From assembly GCA_015067895.1 (NCBI GenBank), contig SVLP01000009.1:1-64000 (forward strand): a DNA stretch of 64,000 nt. The letters run 5' to 3'. The translations under genes were made by a program, and so were the position numbers. The stretch is from Oscillospiraceae bacterium (GTDB lineage: Bacteria > Bacillota_A > Clostridia > Oscillospirales > Oscillospiraceae). The notes beneath the pieces were generated by a model, which saw nothing but the letters and a program-made list of their open reading frames with translations, did not search any database and was not told the origin of the DNA. Each line of letters opens with the position of its first letter. The stretch's first letter is position 1. This document shows, piece after piece, positions 43,834 to 53,384 of this stretch.

Positions 43834-44376
43834 ATGAATCTCATCAAAGAACTCCTCTACCGCATCCGCGGGGAATATACAACAGAAAAGCTAATCTCCA
43901 TGGGCATGCATGTGGGCCTGAATTTCGGACGCTTGAACGGCGTCATTCTCGACCCCAGCCATTGCTGGCTCATCACCATCGGTGACAACGTGACAATGGC
44001 CCCCAGAGTTCATATCCTCTGCCACGACGCCAGCACCAAACAGTTTCTGGGCTATACTAAGATCGGCCGTGTCGACATTGGCAACAATGTTTTCATCGGC
44101 GCGGAGAGCGTGGTGCTCCCTGGTGTCACCATCGGGGACAATGTCATCATCGGTGCCAACAGCACGGTGACCCGCGACATCCCGGCGAATTCCGTGGCTG
44201 TCGGTTCCCCCGCCCGGGTCATCTGCACCCTGGAAGAATATCTGAATAAAGAGCGCAGCCGCATGGCCTCCGCCCCCTGCTACGGGGAAGAATATACCCT
44301 CCGGCAAAATGTCTCCATGGAAAAGCGCATGGAGCAGAAGGCTGATCTTGAGGGGAAGATAGGATACATTGACTGA
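43834..44376 (+). CDS. Left-handed beta-helix acyltransferase, maltose/NodL type
   Basis: 180 residues with hexapeptide repeats (IGDNVTMAPRVHILCHDAST, IGNNVFIGAESVVLPGVTIG, IGANSTVTRDIPANSVAVGS). The catalytic His is in ILCHDAST. Such enzymes transfer acetyl from acetyl-CoA to sugar hydroxyls. ATG is preferred over the overlapping GTG because GAGG lies 6 bases upstream. The next gene starts on the last base of its stop (TGATG), coupling their translation. Probably O-acetylates a sugar of the repeat unit. Confidence 0.85.
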   Translation: MNLIKELLYRIRGEYTTEKLISMGMHVGLNFGRLNGVILDPSHCWLITIGDNVTMAPRVHILCHDASTKQFLGYTKIGRVDIGNNVFIGAESVVLPGVTIGDNVIIGANSTVTRDIPANSVAVGSPARVICTLEEYLNKERSRMASAPCYGEEYTLRQNVSMEKRMEQKADLEGKIGYID

Positions 44377-45374
44377 TGGATAACAAAATCTCAATCATCG
44401 TCCCCGCATACAACATCGAAGCATATCTGCCCGCCACGCTGGACAGCGTGCTGGCGCAGACCTATCCCAATATTGAAGTCGTTGTGGTCAACGACGGCTC
44501 CAAAGACGGTACCGGTGCAGTCATCGACCGCTATGCCGCCCAGGATCGCCGGGTGAAAGCCATCCACAAGGAAAACGGCGGTGTGACATCTGCCCGACTT
44601 CGCGGCGTGGCAGAGGCCTCCGGCCAGTGGATCGGCTTCGTGGACGGTGACGACCTTATCGAGCCGCAGATGTACGAACGGCTGATGGAGAACGCCCTGA
44701 AACACGGCGCGGACATTTCCCACTGCGGCTATCAGATGGTCTTTCCCAGCCGGGTGGACTACTACTACAACACAGGAAAGCTGGTGGAGCAGGATCACGC
44801 TGCCGGTCTGCGGGATCTGGTCGCGGGTGGCTTCGTGGAGCCAGGCCTGTGGAATAAGCTCTACCGCCGTGAGATCTTCGCCGGACTGGAACAGTGCATG
44901 GATTTTTCCTTCAAAATCAATGAGGACATCCTGATGAATTACTGGTTGTTCAAGGCATCGAAACGCTCTGTTTTTGAGGATGTGTGCCCCTACCATTACG
45001 TCCTGCGCCCCGGCTCCGCTGCTACATCGAAGCTCAATCCCCATAAACTCCGGGATCCATTGGGTGTGCTCCACGCCATCCTCGCTGACGCAGACGGATC
45101 CCTGCGCCCAGTTGTGATGGCCCGGCTAACCCGTCAGCTCATTGCCAACGCCTCCATGTCTGCAGATGATGAGGCGGAGCTGATAAAGCCCTTCCGGGCA
45201 GAATGCCGCAAAGAATTGCGGCAGCGTCTTTTCTCCATCCTGAGCTGCAGTGCATGCGGCATGAAGCTGAAGCTGATGGCCCTGTTCACCGCCATCTGGC
45301 CCGGCGGCTACGGCCTGATCCACGGGCTCTATGCCAAGGCCACGGGCATCGATAAAATCTACAACATCAAATAA
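44376..45374 (+). CDS. Family 2 glycosyltransferase (cluster gene 6)
   Basis: 332 residues. ISIIVPAYNIEAYLPATLDS, VVVNDGSKDGTGAV, HKENGGVTSARLRG and GFVDGDDLIEP. The DGDD in place of DSDD is a modest variation at the metal site. The 1-base overlap with the acyltransferase gene suggests stoichiometric expression. Its C-terminal ~30 residues are hydrophobic/amphipathic (IWPGGYGLIHGLYAK), likely membrane-associated. Sugar unknown. Confidence 0.9.
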   Translation: MDNKISIIVPAYNIEAYLPATLDSVLAQTYPNIEVVVVNDGSKDGTGAVIDRYAAQDRRVKAIHKENGGVTSARLRGVAEASGQWIGFVDGDDLIEPQMYERLMENALKHGADISHCGYQMVFPSRVDYYYNTGKLVEQDHAAGLRDLVAGGFVEPGLWNKLYRREIFAGLEQCMDFSFKINEDILMNYWLFKASKRSVFEDVCPYHYVLRPGSAATSKLNPHKLRDPLGVLHAILADADGSLRPVVMARLTRQLIANASMSADDEAELIKPFRAECRKELRQRLFSILSCSACGMKLKLMALFTAIWPGGYGLIHGLYAKATGIDKIYNIK

Positions 45375-45386
45375 GGAAGTAACACC

Positions 45387-46364
45387 ATGGATCTGATCAG
45401 CGTCATCGTACCCGTATATAAGGTCGAAAAATATCTCGACAAATGCATACAGTCCATCGTGGATCAGGCCTACCGGAATCTGGAGATCATTCTAGTGGAC
45501 GACGGCTCCCCGGATCGCTGCGGCATCATGTGCGACGTCTGGGCAGCGAAGGACAGCCGGATCAAGGTCATTCATAAGGAAAACGGAGGCCTCAGTGATG
45601 CACGCAACGCTGGGCTTGCCATTGCCGCCGGCTCATACATCGCCTTTGTCGACAGCGACGACTGGATCGATCACAGCTATCTTTCCGCCATGTATCAGGC
45701 CATCCGGGATACCGGTGCAGGGATCGCCGCCTGTGATGTCTGCACCATCGGCGAATACGAAGCCGCCCCCGCACCTTTCCGCGGCGATGCCGCCCACCGT
45801 ATCTGCACGGCGGAAGAAGCGATCTCCGATATTCTTGTAGGAGAAGGTTTCCGGGCAGTGGCGTGGAACAAGCTGTACCGCCGGGATTATCTGAGCGGCG
45901 AAAGATATCCCGTGGGTAAACATCACGAGGATGAATTCTTCACCTACCGCATTCTGGCTAAGGCCGAAAAGCTGGTCTATCTGGATGCACCGCTGTACTT
46001 TTACCTTCAGCGCGGCGGCAGCATCATGCATACCGTGTCGATGAAGCGACTGGATGTGCTGGATGCCTATCTGGAGCGGCTGGCTTTTCTCGCAGAACAC
46101 TTCCCCCGGCTGCACCTCGGGGACAAGATCACATTCTGCATTTCCTGTGCCGCTTTCTATCGACAGGGCTTAAACTGGGCAGATCCCCAGGCCCCCCGAT
46201 TTCTGTCCAGGGTCCGCGACTGCCGCGCGCAGGTGCGCTTTACTGGTGCTGAGCTGCGCAAGCTACCTTTGATACAGCTGGCCTATGTTTGCGGCACCGG
46301 CTGCTGTATGGATCTGTTCTGCCGTATGATGAATCTGCGAAAGAGAGGCGATGCAAATGGCTGA
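45387..46364 (+). CDS. Family 2 glycosyltransferase (cluster gene 7)
   Basis: 325 residues. ISVIVPVYKVEKYLDKC, VDDGSPDRCGIMCDVW, ENGGLSDARNAGLAI and FVDSDDW are present. It is similar in N-terminal half to cluster gene 2, sharing the SPDRCG motif, so these two may have arisen by duplication. AAGGAAG precedes the ATG. Overlaps the next gene by 8 bases. Confidence 0.9.
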   Translation: MDLISVIVPVYKVEKYLDKCIQSIVDQAYRNLEIILVDDGSPDRCGIMCDVWAAKDSRIKVIHKENGGLSDARNAGLAIAAGSYIAFVDSDDWIDHSYLSAMYQAIRDTGAGIAACDVCTIGEYEAAPAPFRGDAAHRICTAEEAISDILVGEGFRAVAWNKLYRRDYLSGERYPVGKHHEDEFFTYRILAKAEKLVYLDAPLYFYLQRGGSIMHTVSMKRLDVLDAYLERLAFLAEHFPRLHLGDKITFCISCAAFYRQGLNWADPQAPRFLSRVRDCRAQVRFTGAELRKLPLIQLAYVCGTGCCMDLFCRMMNLRKRGDANG

Positions 46365-47343
46365 TCTTTACACTCGTATCTCCAAACGGATCAACATGAC
46401 CGTAACTGCATTCCGATCCGACTGCCGCATCTCTGCAAAGCTGGCACTTCTGCGGATGTGCGCTGATCTGGGCGGACGACTGGGCCTTCGTTCCATCTCC
46501 GTCCCTGCCAGCAAGAAAAAGGAAGCCTTCATCCAGAAGCATCTGGAGAAGGCCCTGGGCTCCGTGTTGGAGCACTATGTCGATGACCGCGACCATGGCA
46601 CTTTTGAACCCGACGGCCCCATCTGGGTCTGCTGGTGGACGGGCGAGGAGACCGCACCTGCGCTAGTGAAACGCTGTATCCGCAGCATCCGTGAGAATGC
46701 CGGTGACCGCCTGGTTCACATGATTACCCGGGACAATTACAAGGAGTATCTGGATATCCCCACCTACATCCTGAACAAGGTTCAAAATGGTTCCATGTGC
46801 GTTGCCAATTTCTCCGACTATCTCCGCTTTTCCCTGCTGGCCAAATATGGCGGTCAGTGGCTGGATGCGACCCTTTTCTGCTCCGCACCCATCCCAGCCG
46901 ACTACGCCCATGCCCCCCTGTTTACCTGCAAGGGAACCATGGGCGACCCCAGCGGCTATCTTTCCCTGTTCCGTTGGACATCTTTCTGCTTCGGCGGATA
47001 CCGGGGCAATGTATTGTTCCGCTATATGAGCGACGCATTTGACGCCTACTGGAGGGAACATGATATCTCTATCGACTATCTGCTGGTGGATTATCTGATC
47101 GATCTGGGATATCGGAAGCTCCCCGCAGTCCGACAGCTGCTTGACGCCGTTCCCGACAACAACCTCCACCGGGACGACTTGCAGGCAGCCATGAATGCTG
47201 CCCTGCCCGCCACCGACTTTGATGCCGTGATCCAGCCGGATACCACGCTGTACAAGCTCTCCTGGCGGGAGGCCTATGCTGAGACCACCGCGGATGGGCA
47301 GGAAAGTATTTTTGCATATTTCATCAACGAAAAGAGGAATTAG
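46357..47343 (+). CDS. Capsular polysaccharide synthesis protein (GT32-like)
   Basis: 328 residues. IWVCWWTGEETAPALVKRCI and the later ANFSDYLRFSLLAKYGGQWLDAT with its D-x-D-like segment place it in the Caps_synth/GT32 group of retaining glycosyltransferases. No signal peptide. I chose the second in-frame ATG, which has AGAGAGG at 8 bases; the first ATG is only 2 bases from it. Donor unknown. Confidence 0.87.
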   Translation: MADLYTRISKRINMTVTAFRSDCRISAKLALLRMCADLGGRLGLRSISVPASKKKEAFIQKHLEKALGSVLEHYVDDRDHGTFEPDGPIWVCWWTGEETAPALVKRCIRSIRENAGDRLVHMITRDNYKEYLDIPTYILNKVQNGSMCVANFSDYLRFSLLAKYGGQWLDATLFCSAPIPADYAHAPLFTCKGTMGDPSGYLSLFRWTSFCFGGYRGNVLFRYMSDAFDAYWREHDISIDYLLVDYLIDLGYRKLPAVRQLLDAVPDNNLHRDDLQAAMNAALPATDFDAVIQPDTTLYKLSWREAYAETTADGQESIFAYFINEKRN

Positions 47344-47344
47344 C

Positions 47345-48598
47345 ATGAGCCGTGTATTGATATGGAAGAAAAAGTCCCCCGGAAGTGAATACGATCTTTA
47401 CAGGGGGATCGATTGTGTCCAGGAGTATACCCAGCCCATCCAATATAATGTAGGCAATCGTTTGTGGCTGCAGGGACTGATGTCCTCGATCGACACCGGA
47501 GAAAACGAATATACCTATCTCTCAAGCGAACTGACCCCCGATGCCATCAATTCCGGCTTTGACTTCATTATCCTGCCCATGGCAAATATCTTCAACAAGC
47601 TATACCAGCTAAACATCCGGTCTCTTGCGGAAGAATTTTCCTCAATCCGGATCCCTGTTTATGTCATTGCCTGCGGCGCACAGGCGGAGTCCTTTGATGC
47701 GCTGGACGAGCTGGTCAGCCAGATCGGCGAAGATTCCAAGCGGTTCATCAGTGCGATCTACGCCACCGGCGGTGAATTTGCATTGCGGGGACACTTTACA
47801 AAAGAGTTTTTTGTCCGCCTGGGCTTCCCCTCCGCAGTTGTCACGGGCTGCCCCTCTTTATATCAGATGGGGCGTGATTTCTCCGTACCCGTCAGAAAGG
47901 CGGACCCGGAATCCATTGTACCGGTATTCAACGGAAGGATCGACCTGATTGAAAAAGTGATGCTCCACTACAGCAACAGCATCTATCTCGACCAGGATAC
48001 CCTCTGGAGCGATCTTTATGCACCCAGAAATCATCATCCGACCTTCCGCAATACCCTTGCCTTTTACCATAATAACGGTGCGTTTCCGGCAGAACTCCTC
48101 GCCCAGGATCGGGTCCGCCTGATCCCCGATATGCATAACTGGAGATCGTTCCTGATCGATCAGCAATTCACGTTTGCTTTCGGTACCCGCATCCATGGAA
48201 ATATCATGGCGATCCTGAGCGGTATCCCCGCAGTCGTCGCCGCTGTTGACAGCAGAACACGGGAGATGGCTGAGTTCTATGACATCCCCCTGGTCATGCC
48301 CCGGCAGGGGCAGATCTACAGTCTGGAAGAATTTGCGGAAATCCATGACCGGGCAGACTATACGAAATTCAATCAGACATTTGCGGACAAATACGATGCC
48401 TACGCCGCATTCCTGACCGATCACAAGATCGTATCCCAGCCTAATTCCGTCAACCGGTTTTTCAGCCATGACAATCCCTATGTTCCGCCGCTTGCCGCTG
48501 TGAACACAGCCTACTTCAAGCAAATGACGGACACGATCAAGTACGCCCGTCCGCTGCTTGATCTTGCATGTTTTCTGGCAGATCACCGCAGACGATAA
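47345..48598 (+). CDS. Polysaccharide pyruvyl transferase family protein
   Basis: 417 residues of the PF04230 type. Characteristic segments are YNVGNRLWLQGLM near the start, VIACGAQAESF in the middle and FGTRIHGNIMAILSGIPAVV near the end, with the conserved Arg-x-His. Related enzymes (CsaB, PssM) add a 4,6-ketal pyruvate from PEP to a sugar. In many SLH-bearing Firmicutes this is the modification SLH domains recognise. AGAGGAA precedes the ATG. GC content is visibly lower than the chromosomal flanks. Reaction inferred from family. Confidence 0.85.
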   Translation: MSRVLIWKKKSPGSEYDLYRGIDCVQEYTQPIQYNVGNRLWLQGLMSSIDTGENEYTYLSSELTPDAINSGFDFIILPMANIFNKLYQLNIRSLAEEFSSIRIPVYVIACGAQAESFDALDELVSQIGEDSKRFISAIYATGGEFALRGHFTKEFFVRLGFPSAVVTGCPSLYQMGRDFSVPVRKADPESIVPVFNGRIDLIEKVMLHYSNSIYLDQDTLWSDLYAPRNHHPTFRNTLAFYHNNGAFPAELLAQDRVRLIPDMHNWRSFLIDQQFTFAFGTRIHGNIMAILSGIPAVVAAVDSRTREMAEFYDIPLVMPRQGQIYSLEEFAEIHDRADYTKFNQTFADKYDAYAAFLTDHKIVSQPNSVNRFFSHDNPYVPPLAAVNTAYFKQMTDTIKYARPLLDLACFLADHRRR

Positions 48599-48637
48599 GC
48601 CCCCCCGGCACATCCGAATCCACAGAGGTGACCCACA

Positions 48638-49195
48638 ATGATCCAATCCAGAGCAGACCTCTCAGAATACCTGCAGGCAGACGAGAATTATCTCGTCCCT
48701 GATGGATTCAAGCAAACCTTGATCGCAGGTATCACCTGTTTTCCCGCTGTTTCCATCAAAAAGTACCTCACGTTTCTGCGCAAGCAGGAATATTACATCA
48801 ACACCGCCAACGGCAGCAAGCTGAAAAAGCTGCTTGCCCTTTACTATGAGCGCAGAAAGAACTCCCTCGGCCTCCGGCTGGGGATCGAGATCGCGCCCAA
48901 CTGCTTCGGGAAGGGGCTGTGCATCTACCACGCCGGCAACATCGTTGTAAATGACTCCGTCCGTGCCGGTGAAAACTGCAAGCTCCACGGAAGCAACTGC
49001 ATCGGCAACAACGGGATCACCCAGCACGCGCCCCGCTTGGGAGACAACGTGGACATCGGCTTCGGTGCGGTTGTGATCGGAGACATCGAGATTGCAGACG
49101 GTACCGTCATCGGTGCAAATGCCGTGGTCAACCGCTCCGTCCGGGAAGCCGGATGCACCGTGGTCGGCGTCCCGGCAGCACCAATCCATCGGTAA
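48638..49195 (+). CDS. Serine acetyltransferase-like hexapeptide acyltransferase
   Basis: 185 residues: an N-terminal helical part (about 1-90) and a left-handed beta-helix with IEIAPNCFGKGLCIYHAGNI, CIGNNGITQHAPRLGDNVDI and IGDIEIADGTVIGANAVVNR. The His-Ala-Gly signature resembles CysE-type sugar acetyltransferases found in polysaccharide clusters. It would acetylate a sugar from acetyl-CoA. A second acyltransferase is at 43834, so two acetylation steps are possible. Confidence 0.85.
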   Translation: MIQSRADLSEYLQADENYLVPDGFKQTLIAGITCFPAVSIKKYLTFLRKQEYYINTANGSKLKKLLALYYERRKNSLGLRLGIEIAPNCFGKGLCIYHAGNIVVNDSVRAGENCKLHGSNCIGNNGITQHAPRLGDNVDIGFGAVVIGDIEIADGTVIGANAVVNRSVREAGCTVVGVPAAPIHR

Positions 49196-49252
49196 CCACG
49201 TTTCCCGAACATCCGATATCCTGCGACTACCCCCACCAAGGAGTTCTATTGT

Positions 49253-50266
49253 ATGAAGTTCTCTGTCATTATTCCGGCATACAATGCCGAAAAAACCCTG
49301 ACCGCCTGTCTCCAGAGCCTGGCTGAACAAACATTTTCCAATTTTGAGGTACTCATCATCGATGACGGATCATCGGACTGCACGATGGAAAAAGCATCGG
49401 GATTTACCGAGCATGACTCCCGATTCCATTATGTCCGACAGGACAACGGCGGTGTATCCAGTGCCAGAAACCGTGGCATGCGTACTGCCGTCGGTGATTT
49501 CATCGTGTTCCTGGACAGCGACGACCGGCTTGATCCCCGTTACCTTGAGAACTTCTTCGGTATGATCACCGCGCACCCGGACAGCGACAACTTCTGGTGC
49601 GGTTACAGAGCCGTGGACGGTCAGGGAAATCCCCTCGATGCGTGCACGTTTTCAGCGGATGACGGTCTGCAGATCCAGGATCGCTCACAGATCATCAGTC
49701 TGCACTTGAAGTCACTGGATGCATCCCCTTGCAACAAGGCATACCGCAGATCGATCATCGCACATCACGCCCTGTCTATGCGGGAGGAACTGTCGCTCGG
49801 TGAGGATCTTCTGTTCAATTATGCCTATTTGGATGTATCCCGAACCAAGATCGTCATCTCCAATCAGCCACTTTACATTTACACAAAAGCCGGAAACGAT
49901 TCTCTGGACAGCAAATTCCGTGCTGATCTGAAAGATATCTACGACACGCTGGACAATGGGATGCTCCATTATCTGCAAAAATGGGATATCCCGCAAGATC
50001 GGTTGTCTGATTTCTACAGCAGTGTTTATTTCCGATTGGAAAAAGTTCTGTATAACACATATCGCCCCGAAAATACCATGTCTGCCGCAGAAAAGCGGCG
50101 ATATAATGAGAAGCTCATGCGCAGTGCAAAATTCCAGGAAGCTCTGAACACCGCGAGTTATGCCGTGCATCCTGCGTACCGCGTCGCCTATCGGGCAGGC
50201 AGCTGGCGGATGATCCAACTGCTGGATCACCTTCAGAAAATCAAAGCCCGACTCCGGCCATCCTGA
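49253..50266 (+). CDS. Family 2 glycosyltransferase (cluster gene 11)
   Basis: 337 residues. MKFSVIIPAYNAEKTLTACL, IIDDGSSDCTMEKA, DNGGVSSARNRGMRT and FLDSDDRLDP. AAGGAG lies upstream of the ATG. A middle LDASPCNKAYRRSII segment parallels the same region of cluster genes 2 and 7. Donor and acceptor unknown. Confidence 0.9.
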   Translation: MKFSVIIPAYNAEKTLTACLQSLAEQTFSNFEVLIIDDGSSDCTMEKASGFTEHDSRFHYVRQDNGGVSSARNRGMRTAVGDFIVFLDSDDRLDPRYLENFFGMITAHPDSDNFWCGYRAVDGQGNPLDACTFSADDGLQIQDRSQIISLHLKSLDASPCNKAYRRSIIAHHALSMREELSLGEDLLFNYAYLDVSRTKIVISNQPLYIYTKAGNDSLDSKFRADLKDIYDTLDNGMLHYLQKWDIPQDRLSDFYSSVYFRLEKVLYNTYRPENTMSAAEKRRYNEKLMRSAKFQEALNTASYAVHPAYRVAYRAGSWRMIQLLDHLQKIKARLRPS

Positions 50267-50297
50267 CATCCCCTCGAAATAATGTAAGGACAAGAAC

Positions 50298-51830
50298 ATG
50301 AAAACAAACGGAAGTCAACTTAAAATCGGCATCATTTTGAATTACATCAATCTAATCATCGGCAATCTGATCCCGATCTTCTATACCCCTATCATGCTGT
50401 CCCTGCTGGGGCAGAATGAATACGGCTTGTACAAGCTCGCCAGCAGCGTCACCAGCTATCTGTCGCTGATTTCCATGGGTCTTGGCTCTGCAGTGTCCCG
50501 ATATCTGATCAAAGCCAATACCGAAGAGGGAAAGGAAGCCGAGGAGCGCGTCCTGGGCCTGTTCGTGACGATCTTCCGGATTATTGCCGCTGCGGCATTG
50601 GTCGTCGGCACGGTGCTGACTATGAGCCTGCATCTGTGGTACGCGGAATCCCTGAGCCCGGACGAGTTGGCACGAATGAAGGTCATCGTCTTCGTGCTGG
50701 TGTGCAACATGTCCATCAGCTTTACTGTGTCGCCCTATATGTCCGTGGTCACAACCCATGAGCGTTTCCTGTTCACGCAGGGAGCAAATATCGTGTCCAC
50801 CTGTATGGGCCCCCTGCTGAATCTGGCAGTACTGTTTTTTGGCGGCAGATCCATCGAAATGGCTGTCTCGTCGCTGGTGCTGAATGTATTGGTTCAGTTT
50901 GCATATCTGTGCTACGTCCGCAGATCTATCGGCATTCGCCCGAACTATCAGAATATGCCGACGAACCTGATGAAGGAGATCCTACGGTTCTCTTTCTGGG
51001 TCTTCGTTGCGAACGTGGTGGGTCAGCTCTACAATGCCACAGATACCGTTATGATTGGTGCGGTTCCTGCGCTGGCCACCGTCGGAACTGCGGTATACAG
51101 TGTTGGTGCCACGTTCAATAACATCGTGTTCAGTCTGACCACAGGTGTCTCCAGCCTCATAAGTCCGAAAACCAATAAAATGGTTTTCTCCGGTGCCTCC
51201 AGACAGGAGCTGACCGATCTGGCAATTCGGATCGGCAGAATCCAAGGTTACATCATCTCGCTGGTCGTATCGGGATTCATCGCGTTTGGCAAGCCTTTTA
51301 TTGCATTTTACGCCGGAGAAGGCTACGAAGATGCATATTGGGTCGCAGTGTTCATGATGGTTCCCAACATGATCCCCCTTGTCCAGAGTGTATGCCTGAG
51401 CGTGATCGTCGCACAAAACAAGCACCGATTCCGTTCCCTGGTCTATCTGGGCATCGCCATTACAAACGTGATCGGTACATGGTTTATGATGCACAAGTAC
51501 GGGATTATTGGTGCAGCCTTAGTAACAGGACTCTCCGTGGTCGCCGGACAGGGCGTCATTATGAACTGGTACTATCACAAGAAAACCGCTTTGGATATGG
51601 TACGTTTCTGGAAATCTGTCGCCGTTCTGTACCTGATCCCGACCGGAATGTGCATCGCCACCCTGCTGCTGTCGCGCTGGATCGATTTCTACCGGCTTCC
51701 GATCATGCTGACAGGTATTGTCGTATACACCATTATTTACTGTGTCCTGAACTGGTTCCTGATGATGGATCAATACGAAAAATCAATCCTCACGGAGCCT
51801 TTCCACAAAATCATCAAAAGGAAGGGATGA
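50298..51830 (+). CDS. Wzx-type oligosaccharide flippase (MATE/MOP superfamily)
   Basis: 510 residues with about 12-14 membrane helices. NYINLIIGNLIPIFYTPIML and NEYGLYKLASSVTSYLSLIS are typical of Wzx/RfbX proteins, and the periodic Arg/Lys at helix ends fits the positive-inside rule. It would flip the undecaprenyl-linked repeat unit to the outer face, where the EpsG-like protein polymerises it. A Wzx-dependent export route is therefore complete here, except for chain-length and initiating enzymes. AAGGA precedes the ATG. Confidence 0.9.
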   Translation: MKTNGSQLKIGIILNYINLIIGNLIPIFYTPIMLSLLGQNEYGLYKLASSVTSYLSLISMGLGSAVSRYLIKANTEEGKEAEERVLGLFVTIFRIIAAAALVVGTVLTMSLHLWYAESLSPDELARMKVIVFVLVCNMSISFTVSPYMSVVTTHERFLFTQGANIVSTCMGPLLNLAVLFFGGRSIEMAVSSLVLNVLVQFAYLCYVRRSIGIRPNYQNMPTNLMKEILRFSFWVFVANVVGQLYNATDTVMIGAVPALATVGTAVYSVGATFNNIVFSLTTGVSSLISPKTNKMVFSGASRQELTDLAIRIGRIQGYIISLVVSGFIAFGKPFIAFYAGEGYEDAYWVAVFMMVPNMIPLVQSVCLSVIVAQNKHRFRSLVYLGIAITNVIGTWFMMHKYGIIGAALVTGLSVVAGQGVIMNWYYHKKTALDMVRFWKSVAVLYLIPTGMCIATLLLSRWIDFYRLPIMLTGIVVYTIIYCVLNWFLMMDQYEKSILTEPFHKIIKRKG

Positions 51831-51834
51831 GTAT

Positions 51835-52620
51835 ATGAATCTGTTCAAATCACTGAATTCCCGCGTCCAGAACTGGCAAAGCAAGCATTTCGAAAAGACC
51901 AAATACGGAAAGCGGCTTGCCGGATATCGCGACAAGCACAAGGGCGAGACCTGCTTCATCATCGGCAACGGCCCCAGTTTGCGGGCTGAGGATCTGCAGG
52001 CCCTGCATGAGCGCGGGATCGTGACCTTCGCCACCAACCGCGTTTTCAAGGTCTTCGATCAGACCCAGTGGCGTCCGACCTATTATGTCAGTGAGGATAT
52101 CCTCCTGATGCGCGACGTTCAGGAGACCATCCGTGATATGGATGTACAGGGCCGCTTCATCCCGATCAACCTGAAATGGTATGAGGGCGTCGATATCCCC
52201 AATGCGGATTACTTCTACATCGAATATACCGCCCCCATGAAGGAGACCTTCTGTTTGTCTGTGGATATCCCTCACTGCATCCGCTGCCGGGGCACCGTGA
52301 CGATGACCTGTCTTCAGCTGGCGGCATACATGGGCTTCACCCGGATCTATCTCATCGGCGTGGATCACAACTTCGCAAAAATGTTTGATAAGAACGGCAA
52401 TGTCGTCATCGACCATTCCATCAAGAATCACTTCGCCGACGATTACGACAAAGGCATCTTCGACCAGGGCTTCCATGTGGATGAGGCCACTGAGGCCTAT
52501 ATGGACATGGAGCGTCTGAGCCGCAAATGCGGAACCTTCCGGATTTTCAACGCTACCAGAGGAGGAAAGCTGGAAGTGTATGAACGAGTCGATTTGGATT
52601 CCCTGTTGAAACAACTTTAA
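51835..52620 (+). CDS. MptE-like / GT42-like Rossmann protein
   Basis: 261 residues. CFIIGNGPSL (about 39-48) is the nucleotide-binding motif shared by the MptE/DUF115 family and GT42 sialyltransferases. TVTMTCLQLAAYMGFTRIYLIGVDHNF is also in the position of the corresponding helix-strand of GT42. Its placement directly ahead of a CMP-sugar synthetase fits a role in transferring the CMP-activated acid sugar, but sequence alone cannot separate this from MptE-like functions. The strongest argument is context. It is 4 bases after the flippase stop. Confidence 0.7.
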   Translation: MNLFKSLNSRVQNWQSKHFEKTKYGKRLAGYRDKHKGETCFIIGNGPSLRAEDLQALHERGIVTFATNRVFKVFDQTQWRPTYYVSEDILLMRDVQETIRDMDVQGRFIPINLKWYEGVDIPNADYFYIEYTAPMKETFCLSVDIPHCIRCRGTVTMTCLQLAAYMGFTRIYLIGVDHNFAKMFDKNGNVVIDHSIKNHFADDYDKGIFDQGFHVDEATEAYMDMERLSRKCGTFRIFNATRGGKLEVYERVDLDSLLKQL

Positions 52621-52637
52621 GTATGGAGGAAGAGAAT

Positions 52638-53384
52638 ATGAAGATTATTGGAGCTATCCCCGCACGATACGGTTCTTCCCGTTTCCCCGGCAAGCCCCTG
52701 CAGGACATCTGCGGCAAACCCATGCTCTGGTGGGTCTACCAGCAGGCCAAAAAGGTTGCCGAATTCGAGGATGTCTACATCGCCACAGATGACCAGCGTA
52801 TCGTAGATCTGTGTGAAGAGCACGGCATGAATGTTGTCATGACCGGCACCCATTCCACCCACATCGCCCGCATCCATGAGCTGTCCACCAAGGTGGACGC
52901 CGACTACTACGTCAACATCAACGGTGATGAACCCCTGATCGAGCCCGAAACCATCCGGGCCATCATCCCCGCCGCTGCCTCCGACCAGCCCAAGGTCTTC
53001 GGTCTGATGAAAATCCTGAGAGATCCCGTGGAGCTGATCGATCCCACCAATATCAAGGTCGCCGCCAACAAGGACGGTGTCGCCCTTTATATCTCCCGCG
53101 CACCCATCCCTCACCCCTACAAGACCATCCTCTTCGAGTACAAGAAGGCCATCGGCGTGGAATGCTGGAACAAGGCCGCCCTGGAGCTGTTTGTGAACAC
53201 GGAGCCCGGTGTTATGGAGCAGATCGAGGATCTGGTGGCACTGCGTTTCTTCGAGAACGGCTGCCCCATGCACTATACGCTGGTCGAGAGTAACTCCCTC
53301 TCCGTGGACACTCCCAAGGATCTGGAGAAGGTGCGCCTCATCATGAAAAAGTTGCTGCAGGAGCAGAACGCCGATGCACAGTGA
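52638..53384 (+). CDS. KdsB-like CMP-ulosonic acid cytidylyltransferase
   Basis: 248 residues. IGAIPARYGSSRFPGKPLQD is the KdsB/NeuA nucleotide-binding start, YYVNINGDEPLIEPETI the metal-binding core (NxNGDEP), and YISRAPIPHPY and VDTPKDLEKVR later KdsB features. Predicted reaction: CTP plus a 3-deoxy-2-ulosonic acid gives a CMP-sugar. KdsB is better known from Gram-negatives with Kdo. ATG follows GGAGGA; an earlier in-frame ATG lacks spacing. The aldolase gene overlaps its end by 11 bases. Confidence 0.88.
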   Translation: MKIIGAIPARYGSSRFPGKPLQDICGKPMLWWVYQQAKKVAEFEDVYIATDDQRIVDLCEEHGMNVVMTGTHSTHIARIHELSTKVDADYYVNINGDEPLIEPETIRAIIPAAASDQPKVFGLMKILRDPVELIDPTNIKVAANKDGVALYISRAPIPHPYKTILFEYKKAIGVECWNKAALELFVNTEPGVMEQIEDLVALRFFENGCPMHYTLVESNSLSVDTPKDLEKVRLIMKKLLQEQNADAQ

